Below are positions 34,531 through 44,100 of a DNA stretch of 64,000 bases, one piece after another (the first letter of the stretch is position 1; each line of letters opens with the position of its first letter). Origin of the DNA: Thermomicrobiales bacterium (GTDB lineage Bacteria; Chloroflexota; Chloroflexia; Thermomicrobiales; UBA6265). Both the position numbers and the translations under genes were made by a program. The DNA lies in NCBI GenBank assembly GCA_019637585.1, contig JAHBVL010000002.1:1-64000 (forward strand), read 5' to 3'. Below the pieces are notes generated by a model. That model saw nothing but the letters and a program-made list of their open reading frames with translations, had not been told where the DNA came from and did no database searches.

Positions 34531-35793
34531 CTACTGCAAGTGGATCAGCTGCTCGCGCGCCGGACCAACACCCATCATGCTCACTTCGACGCCAGTCGCG
34601 TCTCCGATCGACCGCACATAGGCGAGAGCGCCGGCGGGCAAGTCAGCCTGCCGCCGGGCGCCGGTGATGTCCTGCAGCCATCCGGTCGTGGTCTGGTACT
34701 CCGCGACGACTGCGGCGTAGTCATCCAGGTTCGCCGGGACATACCCAAGCGGCTGTCCATTCCACTGGTAGCTGGTGGCAACGGAGATCTCGGGAAAGAC
34801 GTCGAAAACATCGGTCAACGTCAGGGCGATCTCCGAAACGCCATTCAACCGGCAGGCCGATCGTGCGGCCACGGCGTCGAACCAGCCAGTGCGGCGCGGC
34901 CGGCCGGTGGTGGTGCCATATTCGCGGCCCCGTTTCCGGATCAGCTCGCCGGTGTCGTCGTGCAGCTCAGTGGGCATGGGCCCCGACCCGACGCGGGTGC
35001 TGTAGGCCTTGAACACACCGATGACGCGATCGACCTGCATCGGCGCAATGCCGGCTCCCTGACAGGCTCCCGCCGCTGAGGGAGAGGAGGAGGTGACATA
35101 GGGGTAGGTTCCATAGTCGATATCGAGCATGACGCCCTGCGCGCACTCGACCAGCACCCGTTTGCCGGCGTCCAGGGTGTCCTGCACCCGTTGCTCGGCG
35201 GCACAGATCGACGGACCGAGCTTGTCCGCGGCCGCCGACAGCGATTCGAGCATGGCATCGATGTCAGTTTCGGCCGATTCGAGATACTGACCGTGCATCC
35301 GCAGCTGGTGCTCGATGGTCTGCCGCATGGCGCCAGCATCGAGAAGATCGCCGACGCGCAACCCTCGCCGGGAGACTTTGTCGGCATAGGCCGGACCAAT
35401 GCCCCGCAGGGTCGTGCCGATGGAGCGCTCCTCGCGAAGCGTCTCTTCGTAGCGATCGATAGCCATGTGGAAGGGGAGCACGACGTGCGCCCGGTCGGAA
35501 ATCAGGAGATTGCGGGTGTCGACGCCACGCTGTTCCAGACCCGTCAACTCATTGGCCAGACCGATCGGATCGATGACGACTCCCGCGCCGATCACGCATA
35601 TGCAGTCGGGATTGAGGATTCCGGAAGGCACCAGGTGCATTTTGAAGACGCCATCCGGCGTTTCGACCGTGTGGCCGGCATTGCTGCCGCCATTCGCTCG
35701 CACCACCATGGCCGCGGTTGGAGCGAGAGCGTCGGTGATCTTGCCCTTCCCCTCGTCTCCCCACTGTCCTCCCAGAATGATCGCCGCCGGCAT
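34531..35793 (-). CDS. purA: Adenylosuccinate synthetase
   Basis: Joins IMP and aspartate using GTP on the route to AMP; 420 residues, normal length. The P-loop-like GGQWGDEGKGKITD follows the start at ATG 35793; an earlier in-frame ATG adds a 21-residue tail and is not used. Other signatures are GGSNAGHTV, GIGPAYADKVSRRGLRVGDL and TTTGRPRRTGWFDAV. It follows hspR by about 90 bases and may be on the same transcript. Confidence 0.96.
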   Translation of the reverse strand: MPAAIILGGQWGDEGKGKITDALAPTAAMVVRANGGSNAGHTVETPDGVFKMHLVPSGILNPDCICVIGAGVVIDPIGLANELTGLEQRGVDTRNLLISDRAHVVLPFHMAIDRYEETLREERSIGTTLRGIGPAYADKVSRRGLRVGDLLDAGAMRQTIEHQLRMHGQYLESAETDIDAMLESLSAAADKLGPSICAAEQRVQDTLDAGKRVLVECAQGVMLDIDYGTYPYVTSSSPSAAGACQGAGIAPMQVDRVIGVFKAYSTRVGSGPMPTELHDDTGELIRKRGREYGTTTGRPRRTGWFDAVAARSACRLNGVSEIALTLTDVFDVFPEISVATSYQWNGQPLGYVPANLDDYAAVVAEYQTTTGWLQDITGARRQADLPAGALAYVRSIGDATGVEVSMMGVGPAREQLIHLQ

Positions 35794-35882
35794 AGTGGTT
35801 CTCTCGATCACTTTCTCTCGATTGGCGCAGGCGGAATGTCGCCAGAAATCGCACAATGCTGATTTCGGCTCTCCCGCCCGAG

Positions 35883-36209
35883 CTACTGGTTGCGCGCGTT
35901 GTCGAGCTCTTCGAGCAAATGCAACATCCGCTCGCGCATGTTGAGAATGACCTCCGCTCCGGGGAGGTTCACGCCCAGATCGCCGATCAGCCGCTCGATG
36001 AGCTGAATCCGTTCGATCGCGGCCTCATTGTACAGGCGTGCCTGCTCGTCAGAAATGGCCGGCGCAACCAGCCCGGCCCGCTCCAGGTACTGGACGCGCC
36101 GCACGGATACCCCCGCACGGGCCGCGACCACCTCGATGCGCAGACCGGTGGTCTGCATTGAAATCGATTCGCGCCGATCGTGTTGACTGGAGCGGCCTGG
36201 CATGGTCAT
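35883..36209 (-). CDS. hspR: MerR-type heat-shock repressor HspR-like
   Basis: A 108-residue MerR-family regulator. The winged-helix DNA-binding region is LRIEVVAARAGVSVRRVQYLERAGLVAP (about residues 23-50), followed by a helical C terminus with NMRERMLHLLEEL. HspR represses dnaK/clpB-type operons through HAIR boxes in Actinobacteria. The ATG shares one base with the dnaJ stop (TGATG), so it is co-translated with its likely partner. No HAIR inverted repeat was found upstream of this run. Further start choices at residues 3 and 18 exist. Confidence 0.85.
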   Translation of the reverse strand: MTMPGRSSQHDRRESISMQTTGLRIEVVAARAGVSVRRVQYLERAGLVAPAISDEQARLYNEAAIERIQLIERLIGDLGVNLPGAEVILNMRERMLHLLEELDNARNQ

Positions 36210-37282
36210 CAGGCCCCCTCCCGGAGTTTTCTCAGCTGTTCGACGAGCGACTTCTCCTGGCTGGAGAGAGACGCCGGCACGGTGATGTTCACCCTGGCCA
36301 GCAGGTCGCCCCGTTCCGCCGGCTTCTTGAGCTGCGGCATACCCTGGCCCTTCAGCCGGAAGCTTTTTCCGGACTGGGTTCCTTCAGGGATGCGCAACGC
36401 CACCTGGCCGGTGGGTGTCGATACGAGCACTTCGCCGCCCAGCAGTGCCGTGTCGTACGGAACGTCGATTGTGGTGCGCAGGTTGTTCCCTTCACGCTCG
36501 AACCGTGAATCGGGGTGGACCGTGACGTTCAGGTAGACATCACCGGCCGGACCGCTATTGAGCCCGGCGCTTCCCTGTCCGGCGACGCGAATCTTGCTGC
36601 CGGTTGCGACGCCGGGCGGAATCGTCACTTCGATCGAGCGATTGCGCGGCACATACCCGGTTCCATCGCAGGTAGGACAGGTCGAGTTGCGGATCAGGCC
36701 GGTGCCGTCGCAGGTGGGACAGATCTCCTGCGACTGAATGTCGAATCGTCTCGTCGTGCCCCGAAATGCTTCCTGAAATGAGACGTCGACGGCTGCTTCG
36801 AGGTCCTGGCCGCGGCGTGGCCGGGTGTCCGGCGCGCCGAAGGTGGACGATGACCGGCCCGACCGGCGTCCGCCAAAGAGGGTGTCGAAAAAGGAGGAGT
36901 AGCCGCTGGCTTCCTCACCGAAGTCGAACGTGGTGGTGCGTCCTCCGCCGGTCGAACCCGAAAACCACTCGCCGAAATCTGCCGTTGACGACGACTGGCG
37001 TTGCCGGCTTCCGGCCGGTTCGTCGCCGGTGAAACCGGCTTCTTTGTATCGCCGCCAATCCTCGCCATAGCGATCGTAGAGCTTCCGTTTTTCGGCGTCG
37101 GAGAGAACTTCGTACGCTTCGTTGACCTCTTTGAAGCGCTCTTCAGCTCCGGCGTCGCCGGGATTGATGTCCGGGTGATGCTTGCGGGCAAGCTTGCGGA
37201 ACGCGCCTCGCAGCGCCTTGTCATCGGCGGTTCGCTCGACACCGAGAATCTTGTAATAGTCTTTGAATTCAACCTTGGCCAA
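36209..37282 (-). CDS. DnaJ/CbpA-type co-chaperone with a single zinc module
   Basis: A 357-residue J-domain co-chaperone for DnaK. The J domain occupies residues 4-70 with HPD in KHHPDINPG. A Gly/Phe/Ser-rich linker (about 75-150) follows, then the C-terminal substrate domains. Between them are only two CxxCxGxG motifs (CPTCDGTG, twice, about 188-215), where classical DnaJ has four. This leaves a single zinc site and places it between DnaJ and the zinc-free CbpA. It starts 6 bases after the DUF4126 stop and is coupled to hspR. Confidence 0.93.
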   Translation of the reverse strand: MAKVEFKDYYKILGVERTADDKALRGAFRKLARKHHPDINPGDAGAEERFKEVNEAYEVLSDAEKRKLYDRYGEDWRRYKEAGFTGDEPAGSRQRQSSSTADFGEWFSGSTGGGRTTTFDFGEEASGYSSFFDTLFGGRRSGRSSSTFGAPDTRPRRGQDLEAAVDVSFQEAFRGTTRRFDIQSQEICPTCDGTGLIRNSTCPTCDGTGYVPRNRSIEVTIPPGVATGSKIRVAGQGSAGLNSGPAGDVYLNVTVHPDSRFEREGNNLRTTIDVPYDTALLGGEVLVSTPTGQVALRIPEGTQSGKSFRLKGQGMPQLKKPAERGDLLARVNITVPASLSSQEKSLVEQLRKLREGA

Positions 37283-37288
37283 TGGTGG

Positions 37289-37912
37289 TTACTCGTCTGG
37301 ATTGATGGCGGCAACGGATGAGATGGCATCAGACTGCGGCGCTGTCCGCGTCTGGGCGCCTCCCAGGAAAGAGTTTGGCAGACTCCGGTTGGCCCATGCC
37401 AGCAGAAAGCCCGCTCCACCCGCCACGATTGCTCCTGCCCACGGAAAAACGAGAGCGAGGCCGGTTACGACGATCGCACAGGTGTCTTCGAGCAGACTGA
37501 TGAGGGGATTGGCAGTGCCGCCGGAACGGGTCGTGATTCTGAGCCGGTTGACCGCTTTCCAGGCGTGGACGCCACCCGCCACGAAAAGACCGATCAGCAT
37601 GGCGATGACCTCGTCGATCTCGCCCTTGCCGCTGGTGACGGCCATCACCAGAAACATCCCGGCGGCTGGCCGGAGCGCGGTGTTGACCAGATCGTTGATG
37701 TGGTCGAGGCGGGAGACCTTGTCGATGACCAGATCGATCGTCAGCAAGACGAGCAGGATCACGATTCCCGCTGTCGACGATACGACATCGAACGGTTTGC
37801 TCAGGTTGATCGAGGATGAAGCGCGGTCGGCCAGCGCCAGACCAAGGAGCGGGATGTAGGCGTTCAGACCTGCGCAGGCCGCCAGCAATATGCCTGTCAG
37901 CGTGTTGGTCAA
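37289..37912 (-). CDS. DUF4126 membrane protein
   Basis: A 207-residue integral membrane protein with about five helices, matched to DUF4126 by ILLAACAGLNAYIPLLGLAL at the N terminus. Function is unknown. TTG 37912 is chosen because the predicted promoter (-10 at 37972-37967) would start transcription near 37960, which rules out the ATG at 37966. AGAGGA lies about 10 bases before the TTG. It heads the run dnaJ-hspR-purA-fabZ-GT4-PspA module. Confidence 0.7.
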   Translation of the reverse strand: MTNTLTGILLAACAGLNAYIPLLGLALADRASSSINLSKPFDVVSSTAGIVILLVLLTIDLVIDKVSRLDHINDLVNTALRPAAGMFLVMAVTSGKGEIDEVIAMLIGLFVAGGVHAWKAVNRLRITTRSGGTANPLISLLEDTCAIVVTGLALVFPWAGAIVAGGAGFLLAWANRSLPNSFLGGAQTRTAPQSDAISSVAAINPDE

Positions 37913-37939
37913 GGCCGGACAATCCTCTGATGAACCGGG

Positions 37940-37963
37940 AAAAACCGCCCAATTGATGGGCGG
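37940..37963 (-). terminator. Intrinsic terminator of lexA
   Basis: CCGCCCA and TGGGCGG form a 7-bp stem with a 5-base loop, followed by TTTTT on the minus strand. It lies 73 bases after the lexA stop. Confidence 0.85.
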
Positions 37964-37966
37964 CAA

Positions 37967-37975
37967 AGTATAGCA
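37967..37975 (-). promoter_or_regulatory. Extended -10 promoter of the DUF4126-dnaJ-hspR run
   Basis: TGC-TATACT on the minus strand is an extended -10 element 4 bases before the lexA terminator stem. The predicted start falls inside the terminator hairpin, so new transcripts would escape termination. Confidence 0.55.
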
Positions 37976-38035
37976 TCGGGGGCTGGAACGTCCGGCTGAA
38001 TCGCGATGACTGCCGCGAGCCGAACCACGTCAGAT

Positions 38036-38674
38036 CTAGGAATACGACCGGACGACCGTAACCAGCTTGCCCTGGATTTCGATGTTCTCCGGATCGGTGT
38101 AGATCGGAGACATCGTGACATTGGCGGGCTGCAAACGGACCTTTTCGCCTTCGTGGAAGAACTTCTTGAGGGTCGTTTCCTTTTCGTCCCGCAGCCAGAC
38201 CGCCACGGTTTCGCCGTTTTCGCACGTTTCCTGGTGGCGGAGCACGACCACGTCACCGTCGTTGATCAGGCAGTCGATCATCGAGGTGCCCTTCACCCGC
38301 AGCGCAAAGAGATTGCGGCCGCCATCGGGAACCATGTCGGTGCTGAGCTCGATCGTTTCCATGGCGTCGCCGGTAGCCAGATCATCGGGAACGGGAATCG
38401 GCTGACCGGCGGCGATCTGGCCGATGACCGGGAGGGTGACGACATTGCGACGGCCCGGCGTGCGCCCAACCAGCTCGATACCGCGGGAGATGTTGCGGTT
38501 GCGGCGGATCAGACTGTGCGCTTCGAGCACTTTGAGGTTGTAATCGACAACACTGGTGGAGGAGATGCCCAACTCACCTTGAATATCCCGGATGGTGGGT
38601 GGATAGTCATTCTCATCGAGGAATGTCTCGATAAAGTCGAGGATGGCTCGTTGACGCCGAGACAAGTCCTTCAT
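38036..38674 (-). CDS. lexA: SOS repressor LexA
   Basis: The repressor of the SOS regulon; 212 residues. The N-terminal winged helix includes YPPTIRDIQGELGISSTSVV (about 23-42). The self-cleavage site Ala-Gly is in QIAAGQPIPV (about 86-90). The serine nucleophile lies in KGTSMID (about 130) and the lysine general base in the segment VWLRDEKETTLKKF. A perfect CGAAC-N4-GTTCG box sits in its own promoter, so it is autoregulated. The terminator follows at 37940-37963. Confidence 0.97.
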   Translation of the reverse strand: MKDLSRRQRAILDFIETFLDENDYPPTIRDIQGELGISSTSVVDYNLKVLEAHSLIRRNRNISRGIELVGRTPGRRNVVTLPVIGQIAAGQPIPVPDDLATGDAMETIELSTDMVPDGGRNLFALRVKGTSMIDCLINDGDVVVLRHQETCENGETVAVWLRDEKETTLKKFFHEGEKVRLQPANVTMSPIYTDPENIEIQGKLVTVVRSYS

Positions 38675-38724
38675 GTCGATACTCCTGCATGCCGCGTGCG
38701 GGTCAGAACATACGTATTACTCGA

Positions 38725-38754
38725 AGTATAGGAGCGAACAAGTGTTCGTGTCAA
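38725..38754 (-). promoter_or_regulatory. lexA promoter with internal LexA box
   Basis: TTGACA (38754-38749) and TATACT (38730-38725) are separated by 18 bases on the minus strand. The spacer contains CGAACAAGTGTTCG (plus-strand reading, 38735-38748), a perfect Cheo-type LexA operator. The divergent mutS2 starts 11 bases beyond the box, so both genes may be under SOS control. Confidence 0.9.
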
Positions 38755-38758
38755 GTCT

Positions 38759-41185
38759 GTGACAATCGAGACACAACCATCGCAGCTCGCCAACCGGTTG
38801 AATCAGTCACTTACGAAACTGGAGTATCAGTCGGTTGTCGCCCAGCTGGCCCGGCGTTGCCACTATTCGGTCGCTGTGGAGATGGCCGAACGGATCGAGC
38901 CCGAGATGAGCTACTGGGCGGCTGCCGATGTGATGGCGATCACCGACGAAGCGGTGGCGATCACGATCGATCATCCAGGGATGTCGGTGGGAGGTGCGCG
39001 CGACATCCGGGCATTGCTCGACCGGGCCGAAAAGGGCGGACGGTTGCAGGCCCAGGAGCTGCAGGACGTCGCTGATACGGTGGCCGCCGCCCGGATTGTT
39101 CGCCAGCAGATTCTGGGAACCGCTTCGGCGGGATCGCGCTTCCCCCGGCTTGTCGACTGGGCGACGGGTCTGGCGCTCATGCCTCACTTCGAAGACGCGG
39201 TCCGGCGAAGCATCGGTCCGGCCGGAGAGATTCTGGATACCGCGTCGGAAAAACTGGCGAGAGTGCGACGCGAGGTGCGTATCACGCATCAACGGCTGAT
39301 CGATCGGCTCAATCGCCTGGTATCGGGTGGATCGCTGGCTACGGCGCTGCAGGACAACCTCTTCACCACGCGCGACGGCCGCTACGTCATCCCCGTTCGA
39401 TCGGACGCCCGGGCCCAGGTGCCGGGAATCGTCCACGACTCGTCAGCGAGCGGACAGACCCTTTTCGTCGAACCGATGGACGTCGTCGACATGAACAACC
39501 GGTGGCGGGAAGCGCAGATCGAGGAACGCCACGAGATCGAGCGGATTCTCGGCGAGCTGAGCGCGATCGTCGGCAGCCAGGCCGAAGCGCTCGATCAAAC
39601 GGTGCAGGCGCTGGCCCAGATCGACCTGGCGCTGGCCAAATCTCGCCTCGCCGTCGACTGGCGGTGTACGCGTCCCGCGCTGATCGAGCCAATCGAGTCG
39701 AGCGACGCGCCGGTCAATGGGGGCGTCGCCCGTTTCCACTTCCGCAAGGCGCGACATCCGCTGCTCGATCCGCAGAGCGTCGTGCCGATCGATGTCGAGG
39801 CGGGAGAATCGTTTCGCATCCTGCTGATCACCGGACCGAACACCGGCGGCAAAACGGTCGCGTTGAAAACGGTCGGTCTTCTGACCATGATGGCCCAGAG
39901 TGGACTCTACGTTCCGGCCGCGGACGGAGCCCGGACGTCGGTGTTCGGGCAGTTGTTCGTCGATATCGGCGACGATCAGAGCATCGCCCAGAGTCTGTCG
40001 ACCTTTTCCAGCCACATCACCAATGTTATTGGCATGCTGCAACAAGTCGATGCCACGAGTCTGGTGCTGATCGACGAGCTGGGCACCGGCACCGATCCCC
40101 AGGAAGGATCAGCGCTGGCCAGAGCGGTGGTGGCCGAGCTGGTCGAAAAGGGCGCGATTGTGGTGGCGACGACCCACTTCTCCGAAGTCAAAACATACGC
40201 CTACGAACGACCGGAAATCGAAAACGCCAGCGTGGAATTCGATGTCGAAACGCTGAGTCCGACCTACCGGCTGATGATGGGCATTCCGGGGCAGTCGAAT
40301 GCGCTGGCGATCGCCGGCCGGTTGGGGATGCCGAGGCAGGTGCTCGACCATGCGACAACCTTTCTCAATCCGGATGCGGTGAAGGTCGATGCATTGCTGG
40401 CCGACATTCAGCGTAAGGGACTCGATGCCGAACGAGCGCTGGCAGACGCGGATCGCCTGAAGGACGAAGCCGCCACGCTGGTTGCCGCCAGACAGAGTGA
40501 ACTCGACGAAGCGCGCCAGCTCCGGTTCCAGGCGTACGAGGAAGCCCGATCCGAAGCCGAAGTCATGCTGGCCGAGGGCCGGAGGTCGCTGCGCCGCTTG
40601 CAGCGCGCGGTGGCTCAGCCGCAAGCCGCGCCGGCTCCAGCTGATCCCAAACCCGATGCCGAGGTTGCGGAGATCGCGGCAGCGGTCTCCGCGGTGCGGG
40701 AGGTCGCCAGACAGTCGAAAACTGCCGAACCGGCAACTCCGAGACTCCGGGAGGGAGACCGGGTGCGCATCCGCTCACTCGATACCGAGGGGAGTCTGGT
40801 CCGGCTCGGTCCAGGAGAAGCGGCTGTGCAGCTCGGCACGATGCGGATTACCCGGCCACTTGACGACATCGTGCGCATCGGCGGCGCGCCGAAAGAGGCG
40901 GCAGCCCGCGTTCAGGTGCGGAGCTCAGGGGGTGGTTTCGTGCCGATCGAGCTCGATCTGCGAGGCTATCGCTATGCCGACATCGAACCGGAGCTCGACC
41001 GGTATCTCGATGCCGCGGTGCGGGCGTCGTTGCCATTCGTCCGGATCATTCACGGTCGCGGCACCGGCGCACTGCGCAAGGGGGTGGGGGAGTATCTCCG
41101 CTCCAGCCCGGTCGTGGATCGGTTCAACGCCGGGAAAGAAAACGAGGGAGGGGACGGCGTCACCGTCGTCCACCTCCGCGATTGA
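38759..41185 (+). CDS. mutS2: Endonuclease MutS2
   Basis: A MutS-related ATPase with an Smr nuclease domain, linked to suppression of homologous recombination and to ribosome-collision rescue; 808 residues. The P-loop is TGPNTGGKTVALKT (about residue 362), and Walker B is LVLIDELGTGTDPQEGSAL (about 440). A long coiled coil runs from about 540 to 620. The C-terminal Smr domain begins ELDLRGYRYADIEPEL (about 730) and has HGRGTGALRKGV. There is no MutS mismatch-recognition domain. The GTG start has no ribosome site and lies only 10 bases after the LexA box, so the transcript may be leaderless or nearly so. Confidence 0.95.
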   Translation: MTIETQPSQLANRLNQSLTKLEYQSVVAQLARRCHYSVAVEMAERIEPEMSYWAAADVMAITDEAVAITIDHPGMSVGGARDIRALLDRAEKGGRLQAQELQDVADTVAAARIVRQQILGTASAGSRFPRLVDWATGLALMPHFEDAVRRSIGPAGEILDTASEKLARVRREVRITHQRLIDRLNRLVSGGSLATALQDNLFTTRDGRYVIPVRSDARAQVPGIVHDSSASGQTLFVEPMDVVDMNNRWREAQIEERHEIERILGELSAIVGSQAEALDQTVQALAQIDLALAKSRLAVDWRCTRPALIEPIESSDAPVNGGVARFHFRKARHPLLDPQSVVPIDVEAGESFRILLITGPNTGGKTVALKTVGLLTMMAQSGLYVPAADGARTSVFGQLFVDIGDDQSIAQSLSTFSSHITNVIGMLQQVDATSLVLIDELGTGTDPQEGSALARAVVAELVEKGAIVVATTHFSEVKTYAYERPEIENASVEFDVETLSPTYRLMMGIPGQSNALAIAGRLGMPRQVLDHATTFLNPDAVKVDALLADIQRKGLDAERALADADRLKDEAATLVAARQSELDEARQLRFQAYEEARSEAEVMLAEGRRSLRRLQRAVAQPQAAPAPADPKPDAEVAEIAAAVSAVREVARQSKTAEPATPRLREGDRVRIRSLDTEGSLVRLGPGEAAVQLGTMRITRPLDDIVRIGGAPKEAAARVQVRSSGGGFVPIELDLRGYRYADIEPELDRYLDAAVRASLPFVRIIHGRGTGALRKGVGEYLRSSPVVDRFNAGKENEGGDGVTVVHLRD

Positions 41186-41190
41186 CGTGA

Positions 41191-44100
41191 CTAAGCGGAA
41201 ATCGGCAACCGGGTGATGGCGTCGCGATGAGCTTCGATGGCGTCCATCACGCTGTCCAGAGCCTGTGACCAGGGAATCTCCAGGTCGGGCAGCCGGATGC
41301 GGATCGATTGCGGCGTGAATTTCACCGCCGGGCCGAGCAGAGCGTGGATTTTCTGCCGTTCGAGGTGCGACGTATCCACCGGCCGGACCACGATCTCCCG
41401 CTCGCGCTCGACCACGCTTTCGATACCGAGCTCTTCGCACCGGATGCGCAGGGAAATCAGCGAGAAGAGGCGCTCGACCTCTTCGGGTGGTTCTCCAAAG
41501 CGATCGGTCAGCTCGTCCCGCATGGCGTTGATCTGACGGTGACTGGTGAGCGCGGAAATGCCCCTGTAGGTGTTCAGCCGCAACTCGACGTCCTGGATGT
41601 AGCCTGCCGGAATCAGTGCCGTGAGCGGCAGGTCGAGCGTGACCGGCGTCGGGTCGGATATGGGGTGACCAGCTTTGATCTCCTCCACCGCCTGGGACAG
41701 AAGGCGAAGGTAGAGTTCGTATCCGACTTCGGCGATGTGCCCGCTCTGCTCCGCGCCCAGAATGTTGCCAGCCCCCCGGATTTCCATGTCGCGCATGGCC
41801 AGTTTGAGACCGGCGCCCAGCTCCGTCGCCTCCTGAATCGCCTCGAGTCTCGCTTCAGCTTCGACGGTCAGCGGTTTGCCAGGTTTGACGAGGAGATAGG
41901 CGTACGCCCGGTTGGCGCCGCGGCCGACGCGACCCCGCAACTGGTAAAGCTGGGTCAGACCGAGGGTGTCGGAGTTGTCGATGATGATCGTGTTGGCGTT
42001 GGGAATGTCGACGCCCGATTCGATGATCGTCGTGCAGACGAGCACGTCGAAGCGCTCGTTGATGAAATCGATCATGATCTGTTCGAGGACATCTTCTTCC
42101 ATCTGGCCATGACCGATGCCAATGCGGGCTTCCGGGATGAGCTGTTGCAGGTGGGCGGCCAGACGGCCGATCGACGCCACCCGGTTGTGGACGACGAAAA
42201 TCTGGCCACCCCGATCAATCTCCCGGAGGACTACTTCACGGATCAGGGCATCGTCCGACGCCGTCACGAATGTGCGAATTGGCAACCGCGCCTGCGGCGG
42301 TGTGTCGATGATGCTGATATCCCGGATCCCGGCCAGCGCCGTGTGCAGGGTGCGGGGAATCGGCGTGGCGCTCATGGTGATGACATCGACTTCGGTGCGC
42401 AGCTGTTTGAGGAATTCCTTCTGCCGGACGCCAAAGCGCTGCTCTTCGTCGATCACGGCCAGACCGAGGTCGCTGAACTGGACATCCGGCTGCACCAGCC
42501 GGTGGGTACCGATGATGATGTCGATCGATCCATCCTTGAGTCCCGCCAGAATCTCGCGCTGCTCTTTCGGCGAGCGGAGGCGAGAGAGCATCTCGACCTT
42601 GACCGGGAATCCGGCCAAACGTTGCGAGAAGGTGGTCAGGTGCTGCAAGGCGAGCACCGTCGTCGGAACGAGCACCGCGACCTGTTTGCCGGCGTTGACC
42701 GCTTTGAACGCGGCCCGGATGGCCACCTCGGTTTTGCCGAATCCGACGTCGCCGCAGATCAGGCGATCCATTGGCCGCCATGACTCCATATCGTCGCGAA
42801 CCGACACGACCGCTTTGAGCTGATCGGGTGTTTCGGTGTAGGGAAAGGACTCGGCCAGATCGAGGTCCCATTGGGTGTCGGCGGCGAACTGGTAGCCGGT
42901 GACGGTTTCCCGGCTGGCGTAGAGGTTCAGCAGCTCGAACGCCATTTCGCGAACCGCTTTTCTGACCCGCTGCCGGGTTCGGGTCCACTCACCCGATCCC
43001 AACCGGTTCAGCTCTGGTGAAAGCCCTCCGGCGGAGTAGCGATTGACCCGGTGCGACTGGTCGACGGGGACGTAGAGTTTGTCCCCCTTGGCGAACTCCA
43101 GCAGGAGATACTCCCGCTCGACGCCAGATATCTCCACGCGGGTCAATCCCGTGAATCGGGCCACGCCATGATCGATGTGGACGACATACTCGCCCGGGTT
43201 GAGGGTCGGTTGGTCTGCCGTCCACCGTTCGCGCGAGCGTTCCGGACCACGCCGGACCCGCTTGCGAAAACCGAAGATCTCCATGTCGCTGAGCAGGAGG
43301 GTGCGGGTCGATTCCTCGAGCCAGCCCCCGTCGAGATCGGTCTGCAGAACCTCTGTGGATCCTGCGGGGAGCTCGACGACAGGTCCACTCGATCTGGTCA
43401 GCCGCCGCGGCAGAATGCCGGCATCTTCGAGCGAATGGGTGATCCGCTCGGCTTGATCCGACCCGACGGTCACGCGCCAGCCATCGCCGAGAGCAGCGCC
43501 GATCGCCGCGTGAAGGTCGCTCAGGCGTCCGGCGAACACCGGCGCCGATTTGAATGAGTCGAACGACAGGGCGACGCTTTCGGAACCCCACGCTGAGGGG
43601 CCGCCGAAGATCGTCTGGCGGGTTCGCAGCGACTGCTTGACCGATCGCCAGGATGCCATTGCCGGCGCCAGACCGGCCGGCAGCTCGCCGCTCTGTACGG
43701 CCGCGCCAAGCGCCTCGGCTGCGTGCGACTGTCGCTGCCGGGCGGCGAGCTCGACGGCATCGGGATCGTCGATGACGATCAGCGCGTCCCGGTCGAGGTG
43801 CGTCAGAAGGGTCGCGTCCGTGCCATCCAGAGAGGGAGCGAAGAGTTCGAGCGAGTGTGGCAGCGATCCCGCCGCTGCCCGGGCCAGCGTTCCTTCGAAT
43901 TCGGTGCGGACCTCGTCGCGAAGTGAGGTGAGGTCGAGCTGTTGCACGGCATCGACCGCCGCCTGGAGCTCCCAGACATTGAATTCGGTCGCCGGCAGGA
44001 GAACGGCATCCTCGACGCGCTCGAAGGAGCGCTGGTTGGATGCGTTGAATTTCCGGATCGAGTCGATCTCATCGCCAAAGAGCTCGATACGCAGGGGATC

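Noticed and set aside
41308-42783. A 491-codon plus-strand open frame opposite mfd
   Set aside because: It is an antisense shadow; mfd motifs on the other strand are intact throughout.
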